Counted from the first letter of the stretch, positions 46,922-59,490 are shown. The stretch: DNA of 64,000 nt from Rhizopus sp. PT2906 (GCA_025529335.1 JAMYHX010000037.1:1-64000), one strand, 5' to 3'. Numbers and translations: made by a program. Notes: a model not told the origin generated them from the letters alone.

Positions 46922-48125
46922 GTGTGTTTAAAAAAGAGTGGAAGGGGGTAGTTAATAAAAGAAGAAAAAAAGGGTATAAAATAAAATGAATACTAAATTT
47001 TTGTTATAAAGCAAAAGTAAAGAAAAGAGGAGGGGAGTAAGAGAGAAAGACAATGAAGAAAGAAAGAAAAAAAGAGAGAGGGAGAAAGAGGAGGATTGTT
47101 TAGGGGAAAGAAACAATTCAGTATAGTAGGCGGGCTGTTTGATTGTAAAAAGGAGGTTGTTCTAATGATAGATACAAGTGAAAGGAGCCATTTGTTTCTT
47201 GCTTACAAATGTAGTACAAACGACAAAGATCAATGTCTTACAAAACCGGGCTTTTTTACCTTCGAAGGAATATCTTATAAATCAACCTTATTACCTTTAT
47301 ATTTATGCCAATCTATTTGTTGCTTGGTTACCATCATTGATCTCTACTACAAAAAGAACAATAAAGAGTACTTTATTCTCTCTCCTGAACTCAAGGGCTT
47401 CATTTGATCTTGTATAATATTAATAAATAAATATTGACAATATTACCACAGCAGCAATTATTTCCGTTATACTTTTGAGACCAGTCTTTTTGTTTAGCAA
47501 AACGCGGGATGGGATCAAATTGATACCTGTTTGATGCTACTTTATGCTTCACACATGAATATCATTCATACTACATAGCATTAACATATGTGTCACAATC
47601 ACAAAAAAATTAATAAAGGAAACAGGATAACACAAATCTATAACCTTTTACAAATAATAAAAGATCATCTGCTCTTACATTATCACATATCTACTATCAC
47701 AAAAGTGTTATAAGCTAGTTGAACGATAGCATATGATGCAGGATGGTTAAAAAAAGGCACCACTTCATCTCAATCAAGTCAATAGATGACAGCTCTTTAC
47801 AGACAAAGGAAAAGACAGTTAGGCACGGTAGTGAACGAGTGAGGAAGGAGACTGGGGATTTAGCTTATTTTGTTACAGGGGAAGAAAGGGGATGCAACTG
47901 CTTTGTCAAACAAGATATCAACGGCTACGACGAAGTCTTTCTGTAGCCAAAGACGTGACCAATACTGACTTCAATTAGAATATATCAATGATCAATATTT
48001 TGACAAACGATATCATGCTCATTGAGGCTTATTTAACGGTAACGCTTTTATTTACAAATCATAAAAAACAATACAGGTACTATTACTAGATACATATTCC
48101 GTTATTTATTATACAAAACGAACTA
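46922..48125. other. Intergenic region, about 1.2 kb
   Basis: The RhoGAP side is purine-rich leader DNA. Plus-strand frames at 47096-47407 and 47743-47946 have no recognisable family or splice support and are not called. Confidence 0.5.
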
Positions 48126-49462
48126 TTATACAGACACTTTAGAAGTTGTACCAACCAATGGAGAAAACCCTGTTTGAGCCTTTCCAATATCAAATACAAG
48201 ATACATGTTGTGTAAAAATGTTTGACCAATCAGCAAGAAATGCAAATCTTTGTTGGCTCGAATTCCCCAGGCACACTTGGTTGCTCTTTTACCACTTAAA
48301 GAGTCCAGAGGAATAATCATTTCAGAGGCTGGCATATCAAGGATTAGAGGTGACGAATCCTTGACTGTTCTGTCAAGAGAATGAGATAATCCAAGCTGAA
48401 TTCGTTTAGTGGTGTTGAGATAGCTACAGTCAATGTCCCACAGAGGACTATCGGGCATTACTGCTGTAAAATTGCTTGAGCCTGTGAGACCTGAGAAGAT
48501 GGCTTGTGCGTATTCAAGAGGTAATTCAGTGAATGGTGCGCCAGTGTCAAAGATAGCAAGAGGGTAACTTGTGTCATTTAATAAGCTTGTATGGACTTGC
48601 TCTGTTCCGTTATCAGTAACAGCAAGGAACTGACTGTAGGATTGCCAGTGAGTGTATCCATGAGTGCTATCATAAGGGACTACAGGGACATATTGGATAT
48701 CGCCTGTGTGCTTTGTAGAATCAATTGCTCCAAGAACCATTTCGCCTTTATCGCCAAGTACAGCAAAGCCAGGACCATAGGCCCAAGAGAAGATAGGTTC
48801 AGGAATTAGTCTCTGTTCAGCCATGTTGATTACAAGAGGATTGTATGTTTGCTTGTGACTATTAGTTCCGTTGGGAAAGCCAAGTCCGAGTATACCAGAG
48901 ATATTTGGCTCATCAGGCATCAGCGCATTAAGCAGGTTGGCAGAGATGTTATGCATGAGAGCAAATTTCTGATGTTCAACAGTGATATTACCAAATGATA
49001 CTGTTTCATAGGCATAGCTTCCATTTGCGTAACTGTAAGTGGGAGGAGTGCCATATTTAATAACACTGGTATCATTCTCTATAGATACATAGCTAGAAGA
49101 CAAACTTTCATTAAAGCCGTAAGTTGGACAACTACTTGATTCACAGCTTGCCGAAGTGACCCAGAGGTCCGCACTAATATAAATTAGTTAGCTTTTACAA
49201 AAGATGGAAGGACGTGTGTGTACCTTCCGGTGTCCAATGTGACAACGAATTTCTGTGGAGGTGTTCCGATCGATACTTCAGAATAATAATAGGCAGAGTC
49301 AGTAATGGTTTCGATAATCGATCCATCACGTTTTGCCAATCTTGATCCTTTTCTAAAGATGGGTATTTTTATCGCAGAAGGACTTGGAAGAACAAGGGCT
49401 GTTACAGCAGTTGTAGAAGCAGTAATGGCAATTGTCCAGAATAGAGTGTTTTGAAGATGCAT
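48126..49462 (-). CDS. Secreted pepsin-like aspartic protease (family A1)
   Basis: Two exons (49462-49224 and 49173-48126) encode 428 aa. A signal peptide (residues 1 to about 24) is followed by a short propeptide with a KR site. The first catalytic motif VTLDTGSADLW is split by the intron inside the Ser codon. The second is IFDTGAPFTELP, with DTGA rather than DTGS/DSGT. The flap region is around GSYAYETVSFG. About ten N-x-S/T sites suggest glycosylation. No GPI signal is seen at the C-terminus (ends TTSKVSV), so it is probably secreted and not wall-anchored as the yapsins are. Confidence 0.92.
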
Positions 49463-50624
49463 AATACTTTACAATATTTTTAATGAAATCAAGTAAAAAT
49501 ATATGTAGCTTTTATATTGATTGTTATAAGCTATTTAAGCCTTTGCTTTTGGAATAAAGTGGCTCAAGCTCTCATGTGGGCACTTCGCCACGATTTTATA
49601 AATAATGGGGCTTATCACTGTCATTGTCTGCTTTTGAACAATTGACTGCGCTTTGGCTTTGGCTTCGGTCGTTGATCCACAAAAAGAAATTGTATGTCGT
49701 ACCTGAAACAACCATGCCGTTGGTGAAAGGCGTGATCAAGAATGTGTGATTTACAACCGCTGTTGGTGTCGTCAATAGCATTAATAGATCCTTATAGCTA
49801 CCTCGCTCATATAAAAAAAACTGAGCTGTAATAAGTATACCAACATAGACAGATATGAAAAAAAAAGAGGCTTATTATTATAATTATACTCAAAGACTAC
49901 TATCTGGTCGTTATCGTCGGCCACTTTTAATCGTAATACATGTTAGCTATGCTAATGACATACTAATCGAAGGCCTATTCCTTACTTTGACTTCACTGGT
50001 TTCTGTTTCTTTTGACTCTCCATATGAAATTATGACACTTGTATTTTATGCAGCGTCTATTTAGATAAGGCAATAGCAAAGAATTGAGCATAGCAATTAA
50101 GATATCATTATAAAAAGAGGAGCAAAGAAATGTAATGGTTCTTTCTTCATAGCTTTGTAAGGAAGAACTAAGACTCTATACTAGAACTGATCTCTCAGGC
50201 GATATAAGAGATACTCTGAAGGAATCATCACCATCACAGATCAAAGATACTAAAAGATACGTCCATAAATATTATCATGAGGAGTGAGTAACAAAAGATT
50301 CAGAAACAGTGTTAATGACGCCTTGGTAACCCAGCAGAAATTGTGTCATAGGTACGACTAACTGTAAAACATACGCGACAAGTTAGTTAGACAAATCAAG
50401 AATAGATTGACTGTAATGAGTATAGTAATAAAATGATCTCATGTACTAATAAATCCTCTAAAAAGAAAGCTTTTCAGGAACAGCTGTCAATTTATTGCTT
50501 CTAACCGAACCGTAAGACCCAAAGGAGCCTGACAAATTAGATACATATTGTCAAGATGAAACATAAAGAACAGAGAATAAGAAAAACAAACGCGTTACTT
50601 TTATAAAAAAAAAAAAAGAAAGCT
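49463..50624. other. Intergenic region
   Basis: Between the protease start and the epsin-like stop. A possible C-terminal exon on the minus strand at about 50281-50364 (LVVPMTQFLLGYQG... to stop) has an acceptor and a ctaac branch site upstream, but no matching upstream exon could be built. Confidence 0.35.
49509..49516 (-). promoter_or_regulatory. TATA-like box of the aspartic protease gene
   Basis: tataaaag on the minus strand about 47-54 bp upstream of the protease start codon, a usual distance if the leader is short. Confidence 0.4.
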
Positions 50625-52359
50625 CTAAAATAACAAATCATCAAATGCAGAAGATTGCTTAGTTTGCTGTTGCTGTTGTTGCTGTCGTTGTTGTGGTTGT
50701 TGTTGTTGAACGTTGGAGGAGTTTGCTACGCCCCAGTTTCCCCAGTTTGCACTAGATGATGAATTTCTTAATGTGTTCATAGAAGGGCCTGTCGAGGGCT
50801 TTGCAGGTTCTGACTTCTTGCCCAATGAATCTAAACTCACAAAAGAGGAGGCCTGTGACCAAATGCCACCGATGGATGTGTTGCTTTCTGTTTCAGAGGC
50901 TTTCGCGGTATTCTTTATCTGCGTGGTTTGTTGAATCGGAGACGAGGTGTTTGATGGAATTGTACGGTTTGCTGCAAGAGTATCATAGGACATGGCCTGT
51001 GACAGCATCAAGCCTGAACCTTGCTGCTGAGGTGCAGGTGGGGCTGTAAAGCTATCATCACCTAATAAGTCAAAGATGTCATTGGTTTTCTTTGAAGCTG
51101 CAGTGGCTGTAGAAGCATGACCATGAGCTGTAGCAGTGGTTGATGGTGGAGCAGGGGCACTTTGGAAGTCATCAAAATCATCTTTAACAAGAAAAAGGTA
51201 AGTCAGCCATAATGACATTCCCTTTTTTTAATACTTTACCATCAGCTTCGTTACCAGCAGCAAAATCACCCCAGTCATCATCATTCGTAGCTTGTTTATG
51301 AGCCATAGCAGGTTCATCAAAATCAAAAAGATCATTTGCGGTTACGTTTACCTTCGACTGTGATGCTTCAGCTCTCGAACTAGATGCAGATGAAGGCGTT
51401 GTAGCTGTTGTTGCCCGCGTAGGTGGAGGTGATGATGGCTCGTCATATTTCTTAGTTATATCAGAATCATAAAAGTCATTTTGGGCACTATCTGAGCCAA
51501 AGCCTTCAAACCGAGGGTTGCTGCTGTAACTTCCACCACTGTAACCTCCCGAAGAGGCAAACATCATTCCTCCATCAGAACCAACTCCGGTATACTTACT
51601 TCTGTTCTTCTTTGCCTTTTTACGTTCTTCTTTAATAGCATCTGTATTATTTAGTAGTTCAACCAATTCTTTGGCTCGGTTACGTACTTTATTAAAAGTG
51701 TTAGAATGTGATAGTCCAACTATAGCTTAACTCTTACCATTTATGCCTTGATCTTTTCCTTTTTCATCAACGTAATGGAAGTTTTTCATCATTTTTATCA
51801 TTGAGATATGAGATCTAGCGTCATCTACAACACGTTCTGAACCATTTTTAACTAAATACTCGAGTAATACAAGAGACTGGAAGGGTGATAGTTAGCGTTG
51901 ATTGCTCTTTTTTAAAAAAATGTGTACCTTATAAATCTGTCTCCAATATCTAGCTTCCTTTTCTGTGAATCGCTTATAGATTGTGGGCATAATTTCATTA
52001 AAGTATTGACTATGTTTAAATAAGTATGCAAATATGAATACGTTTAATAGTGATTACTAATTGTAGGTGCCTTGAGCAATTTCCTGCATTAAAGTACTTG
52101 AAGCACCCCAAGCTTCGTTGTTTGTCGCTTCATGGACTTTAGCTTCCATCTCGGTATAGTTAAGGACGACATTTTTACTGAGAGAGAATAATTCAGTTAT
52201 TTTACTGTCTATCTATTTTATTACATTTACACTTTATTGATGACTTCCTATAAGTGTAACTTGTTTAATATTATATTATCTTATTAACCAAGGACTGATA
52301 CATACACGCACTTCCCATAAGTCAGGGATGCTCAAATTCAAATTCGAAAAGGAATTCAT
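50625..52359 (-). CDS. ENT3: Epsin-like clathrin adaptor with ENTH domain (ENT3/epsinR type)
   Basis: Seven exons (52359-52306, 52247-52231, 52177-52058, 52009-51928, 51876-51738, 51686-51240 and 51181-50625) give 471 aa. The second exon is only 17 nt. The ENTH domain fills residues 1 to about 150 with KNVVLNYTEMEAKVHEATNNEAWGAS, QEIAQGTYNYQYFNEIMP and WRQIYKSLVLLEYLVKNGSERVVDD. The tail is disordered with clathrin/adaptor motifs such as DLFDFDE, DDWGDFA and DLLGDD, and a terminal FDDLLF that fits a clathrin-box-like site. Ent3/Ent5 work with GGA and AP-1 at the trans-Golgi and endosomes. A Gln-rich run precedes the end. Confidence 0.92.
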
Positions 52360-52960
52360 ATTTGCTTTATCGAAAAGAAAGACTTAGAGATGAATAGATC
52401 GCTTTTTTAATCTTATTTGTCGCTATGTGAATTCTCTCCTTGAAAGCTTCACTGTCAATTGGATAAAGTAATACATGAACACCTGCGCTGCTATCCTTTT
52501 GTTGCATACAGACAGTTTATTTGATGAATCACGCATTCCCTTGGTTCTTATTTTTTGTTTCATGATGCTATTATTATGAGGTCATATTTGTAATATTCCT
52601 ATTACCACAAATTGTGGTCAATCAAAACTGTAAGGTATTCTGTTTGTTCATCTATGTGAACGAAGAAATGTATACTCTTATTCAAAAATATCATCATGAA
52701 GTTTTGAGAAATTCACTGCCCTTTTTGGGATCATATAAGTTTTTTTTTTTTTAATCTTTAACAGTTGATCACGAACGAAAGTCAACATATCTTTTTTCTA
52801 TTATTCTCAACATGGTCAAAGGGGGGGCAGGGTATAGTACAAGTGTCATCTAATATTTGCATTATGAAAACGTTAATGTTTGAATAAACGAAAATAGACA
52901 TATGTATTCATATGTTACATTTTCAACCATTACGTACATCTTTTTGAGCTTCTGCCTTGG
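52360..52960. other. Intergenic region
   Basis: AT-rich, with a T tract near 52740. No gene is seen. Confidence 0.5.
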
Positions 52961-53230
52961 TTAATGAACATTTGTTGCTGGCAACCAGGCACTATCTTTT
53001 AAAATTTGGAGAGCTTCATCGTTTACATTCAACATGTTCGTGAACATATCATCGTTAATGTCTATACAGTATTCAAAAAGAAAAATGAGGCGTTTTGTTT
53101 GGACCTCAGACTGCCCTTCATGCATTACAGATTCAGCACAGGCGATGAAAGTCTGTAGTACTTTAATCCTTGTAGTTTGTGCTTTTTGCTGGAAAGGGGC
53201 ATATGCATAGAAAATAACGTAAAATCTCAT
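52961..53230 (-). CDS. Unknown ORF, possible exon or gene fragment
   Basis: An 89-codon minus-strand frame. The first 15 residues (MRFYVIFYAYAPFQQ) look non-coding, and a splice acceptor (ctttccag) follows them. From there the sequence KAQTTRIKVLQTFIACAESVMHEGQ...LLFEY-like helices to WLPATNVH-stop is well balanced and predicted helical. No family is recognised and no upstream exon was found, so it may be a remnant. Confidence 0.3.
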   Translation of the reverse strand: MRFYVIFYAYAPFQQKAQTTRIKVLQTFIACAESVMHEGQSEVQTKRLIFLFEYCIDINDDMFTNMLNVNDEALQILKDSAWLPATNVH

Positions 53231-53589
53231 TGAAAACTATTCAGTTGTATTATAGGACGCACTACCTTTAATGCTCATTCTTCTTCAAGGTGACGCCTTT
53301 GGTTGATCAGCTATTCAAGTGCTTTTAGACAAAGAAATAAATCTTGCTGGGGAATTTTGACATGAAGATATCGAAATGGTCGCACAACATCAAATTCTTT
53401 GATAAATGTATTCTCTCTCCCCTTTTAATTCCTCTTCTTTTTTTTTCCCTCATCTTTTTTATTTTATAAACCTACTTTCCTGTTCATACGTCGATGACCG
53501 AGTAAACGTGTAGTTCATAGATTCGCAGCACCAAATAATGGTCATATTGATGATATACTGGCGTTTACTTAGTTGTCTGCAGTCGAAAA

Positions 53590-54520
53590 GCATACCTGGC
53601 CAGCGCTAGTACACTACAGGCGTTGACGTGGTTGGTTCTCGCTGCAATCACTCTTTGAACTCTCACAATCTCTTTTATTTTTTACCAAGGGTAATGGGAT
53701 GTTACATCGACAAGAGCGGGCGGATGGAGCAATACTTTCGAACTGGCCGTGGACCACACATGTGGAAAGGGCTCGACTGTCTGAGGACTCGGTTAGGGCA
53801 TTAGAGTAGAAACTTGAACTTTGGGTGGAGATCCGAACGGCTGGATATCCGGTCCTGGGTATAACGAAGGCCGGAGCTGCCTGCTGTAGTGGTTTCCTTT
53901 AGTCAAGACGGTTGTTCTCGAGCCAACAGAGGGGCTATGTTGACCCACACGAGTGAGCGGAGTAGGATTACCCAAACGTCAAAAAGAATCAAGTTTACCA
54001 TAGGGATCTTTACAAGATAGGCTTGATTTGCGCCCGTGGAAAGCATCTTCCTATCGAACCGTCTTGGCATCCCAGCGGGACGAGGAGAGAATGATATATA
54101 GCTAGACGCAGTCCGTATCTTGTCCAGGGTGAGCGTCTGGAGTTGGCATTGATTTGAAAAACAAGGGATCTGGTATCCGCTGGAGGACTTGCCAAGGGTA
54201 GCAGGCAAAAAATCCCCTCGTCCGCAGTAAAGCTCGATGGGCTAGATTTCCGTCCTCGGAGATAACGACGGCTTCAGGCCGCCTGGAGGCTTCACCTAGA
54301 TGGCATCTTTATTCCTGGACACAAGCGAGCGATGGAAAACCGTCGTCGAAAAGAGCCCACACCATCGGGGGACTTGGTAAGGTGGTAATAATGCTTGCGC
54401 TCCGTGCACACATCACTTGCTTGGTGGGATTCCCTCTATCCATGACGGGGGCAGTTTGGCATCTCTGGCCTGGGGTGTGTCATGCCAGGAACCATTGCCT
54501 GTATACTTCTTTTTTTTTTA
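53590..54520. other. GC-rich, ORF-poor block with hairpin modules (possible structured RNA or unknown repeat)
   Basis: About 0.9 kb with clearly higher GC than the surrounding DNA and no family-like protein in any frame. Two related modules share tcct-gg--ataacga: one at about 53833-53877 and one at about 54237-54290. In the first, ccggtcct pairs with aggccgg around the loop; in the second, ccgtc pairs with gacgg, so the stem differs while the loop is kept. Other foldable words are ccacacatgtgg near 53754. A 10-nt T run ends the block at about 54510-54519, as a Pol III terminator would on the plus strand. It could be a non-coding RNA gene, a SINE-like repeat or a foreign insertion. No known RNA (5S, SRP, RNase P, tRNA) was recognised. 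Confidence 0.4.
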
Positions 54521-55623
54521 TAAAAGAATACAACGAAAAAAGAAATACTTTTCTAAAGGGATCAAAGCTCAACAATACTCTTGGATAACAACAAATGGAT
54601 GAACATATGGCTTAAAGCAAGGTTTGATCTTGAAAATATAAATGTGATTGTAAAACGCTAACAGGTAACTTTTGAGTAGACCAATCAAAGAATTAGACAA
54701 TAGAATCTTATGAACACAATCACGAAATGGAGGAATTAGAAGAATAATGGAACCTGCTTAGAGTTGGCTCTGATCTCAAAACAGTGGCATCTGTCTCACT
54801 TTCTGAAACTTAAAGACCAAATTGTCACTATTCATTATAAAAAAAAAAGAAAGGGTAGAGAATCTACGACTGTTATTTATCTAGTGTTTCTCCTTTCACT
54901 TTAAGCCCTTAACAGACCATTAAACGCGTATCTCGCATCAACAAATAGTATTCATTGATAGCTTGAGCTCATGTGTTGCTCTTCTTCTGGTAAAGGATTT
55001 GAACAGCATTGAACAATAAATACATTTGTTCATATCAGTTCCCCCAAGTATAATACACCACTTTAATAATCAGTTACCTTGTTTCAAATCATAAATGGGC
55101 ATCATGTTTATCTCAAAAGTACCAAAGGAAAAAGAAAGTTTATACGTAACACAGACTACAGAAAAAGGTTTTGCATGAATTGTTTCTTGTCGTAATAGCA
55201 TTTAATAGTTCCAACGTTAAAGAAAAAGAATAGCTTTTTAATAAGCAATGACAAGCATGGATTCTGAAAATAAAATAAAAGCATTATATGTAAACTTAAA
55301 AAGATCTTAAAAGGTTTATTTATCTTAATTGTAACTGTCTTAAAACACTACAGCCTAATTAATTGTTCTCCAAGCAATATCTTCTTAAAACGACCATAAT
55401 GATTTCAGAAGCATCCTGCAATGCCTTTTACTTGTATCGGACATCAGCTCCTTCTCTACTCTTTGAAAGGTAAAATAACCAACGTAAGATGAACAGCAAG
55501 TACGATTCAATGGATTAACTATGAAAAGATCATTTGAACAGCGCCCCTAGCATTATCCATAAACAACGGAGTTCGGTGAATACAATAAAAGAGCAGCAGT
55601 CTATTTTAAACAAATAGACTTTA

Positions 55624-55663
<40 letters not shown>

Positions 55664-56033
55664 CAATAGAAAATCTTGTTGCTTGTAACCAAATTTATGA
55701 TGGCTGCAGCACAGTTACTTTAGGATCCTCAATGAATGTACCTAGCACTAACCAAAGCAAGACTTGCAATTTAATGAAAGTAGGGCGGCTTTTATTGTAA
55801 AATAACATGAGATCGGATGTGTATGTATGAATATATATAAATATATATATATGTATAAGAGAAGAGAAGAGGATATACTATATAGAATATGCATCAAAAG
55901 AGAGTGAGTGAGCGAGAGATTGCATAGATAAAAAAAAAACAAAGGACAAAGGAAAGTTAAGGGTGGTTCAACAGGTGAATACTTTTTAAGGAATGGATAA
56001 ATCACATATAGAATTCTACAAGATTAAGTAATA
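54521..56033. other. Intergenic region, about 1.5 kb
   Basis: AT-rich, no gene seen. It holds a long T tract (listed) and purine/TA microsatellites near 55830-55860, probably 3' flank of the BOI-like gene. Confidence 0.6.
55626..55663. repeat. Uninterrupted 38-nt T tract
   Basis: A pure run of T on the plus strand (A on the minus strand), much longer than any other homopolymer in the window. It may be the poly(A) tail of a retrotransposed sequence on the minus strand or a nucleosome-excluding tract; no adjacent retro-copy or target duplication was recognised. Confidence 0.9.
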
Positions 56034-58700
56034 TTAATAGTCGTCATCTGATAAAGCTGTATGGGGACGATGATCCATCATAGCAGAGCCTCTCCACCCG
56101 CTATCCTTACTGATCAAGACTGAGGTATCTGATTTCTTTAAATAGTTGGCATCTGCCCACTCTTTAATAGCATCTAACATGGTCAGAATCTTATCTTCAT
56201 TGCCTCCAAACACATCTTTTTACAATATGGTTAGCTTAGAAAAAAGAATGATCCCTTTGCAAGTTACCTTTGATCGTGTATCGTCCATCAACCTCTACGC
56301 CCTCTCTGCCCATGAATTTGAAGGCAGCAACAATGTTATCAAGCATCATAACACTTACAGAGCCACCCTTTTGAGCAGGAGGTCTGCGGATCGTCTTTTG
56401 ACTGATGGCTTCAAGCAGTAGGATGAGAGTATCGCCGTTTCTGAATGCACTAGTAAGATCAATAACTTTTTTACCAGGAGGTAAATAAGAGTTTATCCAT
56501 TCGATATATTGAGCGGCATTCCAATGATGTGGTCTGTATTCTTCTTCATAATCATCCTCTTCTTCAGAAATACTGGATGTTATACTATGGTGGGAATCAC
56601 TAAGGGGCAAGCTGCGATGTTGAGGATCAATCAGATCTTCTTCTTCTTCCTCATGCAGATAATGCTGCTGCTGTTGTTGTTGCTGCTGCTGCTTTTGATA
56701 TTGAGATGGTATTTCTGGTATATCATGTTCTTCTTCTTCTTCTTCATGAATGATGTGATGTGTGATGCCTGATTCGCGCATTTGTCTACTATGATATTCT
56801 GAAGTGGTTGAGACATTGGGCTGATCGTCTTCTTCTACCACAGGCATCTTGAGCGCATCTTGATTATTATTGGCTTTTGTTTGCTTTTGATTTTTATACA
56901 TAATCACAGAGGGAGGTCTTGGCCTCATACGTCGTGCAACATCAAGGGATACAGTGGCGATTTGATTGGATGACATTACAGGTGCTGACAGTGCACGAAA
57001 TAAATGAGCCATGTTTGACTGTGTCATATTAATTAAGTGTCTTACCTCTAAAGTCTCTCGCAATTGTTGTTTTCATGAGCATCTTTAACCAAGTCCTCAT
57101 GGCTTCTTCTGTGTCTGTATAAAAGTAAAAGGTTCTTTCGTATTCATGCTGTGCTTTGAAGCAATATTTGCCAGCGTGAATGGTTTCGTCTACGATGATT
57201 TTATATCCTCTTAAATTAATTATTCCCTTCATGCGCACTTCCTAATAATTCTTTGTTAAGTGGAGAGGGCTTGGCATTGATGTACAATCAACTTACTTTG
57301 GGACTCTTAAAATAGAAAAGATTGGTTCCTTTAAGGACAAACCAACGCTTGTTCCACGTCTTGTATTTATCACTTTGCTTATGTAACCAACCTTCATGTT
57401 CTGGTGCTTGAAATGCTTCTGTTGTGGATGCACGATAAGGAGATTCATCAAATGATAACTTGTACGAGTTTGCTGTTTGCCTGTGCGATAAAGATCAGTA
57501 ATTATAAAAGTGCAAAGCAATTATGTCTTACAATGACTGCTTTGGTGTTGATTTTGAAGTGGCTGGTTGAATATTGGAACTTGTCTATACAAAAAAGTTA
57601 GAGAAGACACTCATCTTAAAGAATACATACATCATTCATCAACCAGTGACTTGGCTCGTCTAATGCACGCTGACCCATTTGAGATAACGTTCTGTTGGCA
57701 AGTCCTTTTGGATCTGGACTAAGCTCTCTGCTTCGTGTTGTACGACTTCCACCAGAGGATACTGTGTTGTATGTGTTTGATCGACTGATACCTGAAGAGC
57801 TAAGACTTTGAGGAGACAAAGGTCTGGGAATGCTAGTTGATATAAATGAATTCGTCTCGATATCATGACTAATAGGAGGTAAAGGTGCTTTCCTCGGAAA
57901 TTGATAAAGACCATCATCATTTGTGCTACTGGATGATGTGTTTTGTGAATTCGATCGACGTAAGCTAGTAGAAGCTCTACTTGGTGTTGAACGCATGATA
58001 GCACTAGTCGAGACAGATGCATTAGGAGCAGGCGATGATTGATGACCGTTGGTTTGCTTTAATTTCTAAGGAGTGAAAGGATAAATATATGTGTTTCAAA
58101 TAATATAAACGCAAATATAACTCCTTACTTCACCACCGGATTCATCTCTTAAAGAAGTAATGGCTTGCATAATTTTATATCGTTTACCAAATGTGTTTAT
58201 GCCTAATTCTTTTAATGCGTCAATGTTCAAATCCAACAAGATATCACCCGTGATTTCTTGGTCAATAAAGTTTTGGGATACTGATTCGAACCCGACAGAT
58301 CTGAGCCAATCTGCTACTTGTTGAACGTCCCATTGCTCCACTTTATTATTGACTGGATAAGATGATTGTATTCGAGATATGGTATCATCAATTTCATCTT
58401 CAATAGTTGATCCGGATGAACGTGAAGATAAGTGCGGACTAGGCATGTAAAGTTGCTTTTGTGGTTTTTCGGGCGAAGTGTAATTCATTGGAAAGAGTCC
58501 AGTCTCACCTTTGACATTACGTCCCTATGGAAACATGTTAGACTAGATTATTTCTACTTGTAACCACGGGTTACCTGCCACCATCCATCGAGATATTTTT
58601 CATCTTTTTCTAATACAACAATAGGTTCACCCACCGAAAAGTTAATTTCATCTTCATTTTCGGCTTCAAAGTTGTGAACAGCATAGACGATGTTGCTCAT
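56034..58700 (-). CDS. BOI-like polarity scaffold: SH3-SAM-PH with C-terminal calponin-homology-like domain
   Basis: Eight exons (58700-58575, 58524-58129, 58065-57631, 57584-57532, 57480-57297, 57241-57046, 56984-56268 and 56215-56034) give 762 aa. SH3 lies at residues 1 to about 60 (ALYDF-like YAVHNFEAENEDE, DGWWQGRNVKGETGLFPMNY). SAM lies at about 105-170 (WDVQQVADWLRSVGF...LGINTFGKRYKI). PH lies at about 355-465 (HEGWLHKQSDKYKTWNKRWFVLKG...WLKML). After an acidic/Gln-rich linker, about residues 605-720 read as a CH domain (YIEWINSYLPPGKKVIDLTSAFRNGDTLILLLEA...NIVAAFKFMG...DVFGGNEDKILTML). Boi1/Boi2 and Pob1 bind Cdc42/Bem1 partners and exocyst at growth sites. The CH-like end is not part of the yeast proteins. 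Confidence 0.88.
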
Positions 58701-59490
58701 ATTTTATTCAAGCTTAAAGGAAAGTAAATGACTAAAAAGGAAATTAATGAAAGTGAAGGAAAAACGGACAAGTAGGGGGAAGAAGAAAGAAAGAAAGAAT
58801 AAAGAGGAGAGGAAGCGAAGAGAGACAAGAGAAAGACCATTTTTTTTAAAAAAAAGGTGCTTCGGAGTCAAATGTTGTACGACAAGCTTTGTATAATAAA
58901 GGCAAGCGACAAGAAATTATTTATGAATTGTTACACTCCATTATTCTCTTTATTCTAGCAACAGTTTACATACCAAATGAGGCTTATTGTTCTTTTCGCT
59001 TTTGTTATTCTTTTTGCTTTTTTTTTCTTTTCTCTTTGTGATCGATTCAACTATTCGTCTTTCTTTCTCCTTTAAGATCTGTTAGTGTTTGTTAGTTTTA
59101 ACTGCGGTTAGTCAATTGTATCCGTATATTACACAAATTAAACCTGATTATATCCCCCTCCTTCTTTCTCTTATACTACTCTTTCAAGGAACTCGTTAAG
59201 CTCTTTATTGTGTAAATCGTCCTTTTATTTTCTGTTTCAGACACACATTTTATTGGTTGATCTATGTGGGGATGTTACTCAATGAAAGAGCCAATTCACT
59301 CTCTTCAATGGTATCTCTCTACACTTCCCACAGTTCAATCTTTTCTTTCTCTTTTCTGTGTACTTCTGTATCTCCCCGCCCTCGTACAAAAATTTCAATT
59401 GTTATTTTTTGGGAGTCTGTGAGACTATTTGCACCAACCGTTGTTCTTTTTTCTTCGATTTTTTTTTTCTTCAATAACAATAACAACAAT
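58701..59490. promoter_or_regulatory. Divergent promoter between the BOI-like and SSK2-like genes
   Basis: About 790 bp. The BOI-like side is purine-rich on the plus strand; the SSK2-like side is pyrimidine-rich with many ttctttct words, typical leaders in this genome. An in-frame ATG at 59272 precedes the chosen SSK2-like start. Confidence 0.5.

Noticed and set aside
47096..47407. 103-codon plus-strand frame
   Set aside because: Composition is ordinary for AT-rich intergenic DNA, no family or splice support, and it starts in the purine-rich leader of the RhoGAP gene.
49855..50064. 69-codon plus-strand frame with hydrophobic stretches
   Set aside because: No family resemblance, no splice context and Tyr/Ile-rich composition typical of AT-rich random frames.
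59272..59490. N-terminal extension of the SSK2-like kinase from an upstream in-frame ATG
   Set aside because: The extra 73 residues are rich in Phe/Ser with a poly-Asn end, encoded by the CT-rich leader, while MSAVRKVRW looks like a natural start. RNA data could change this.
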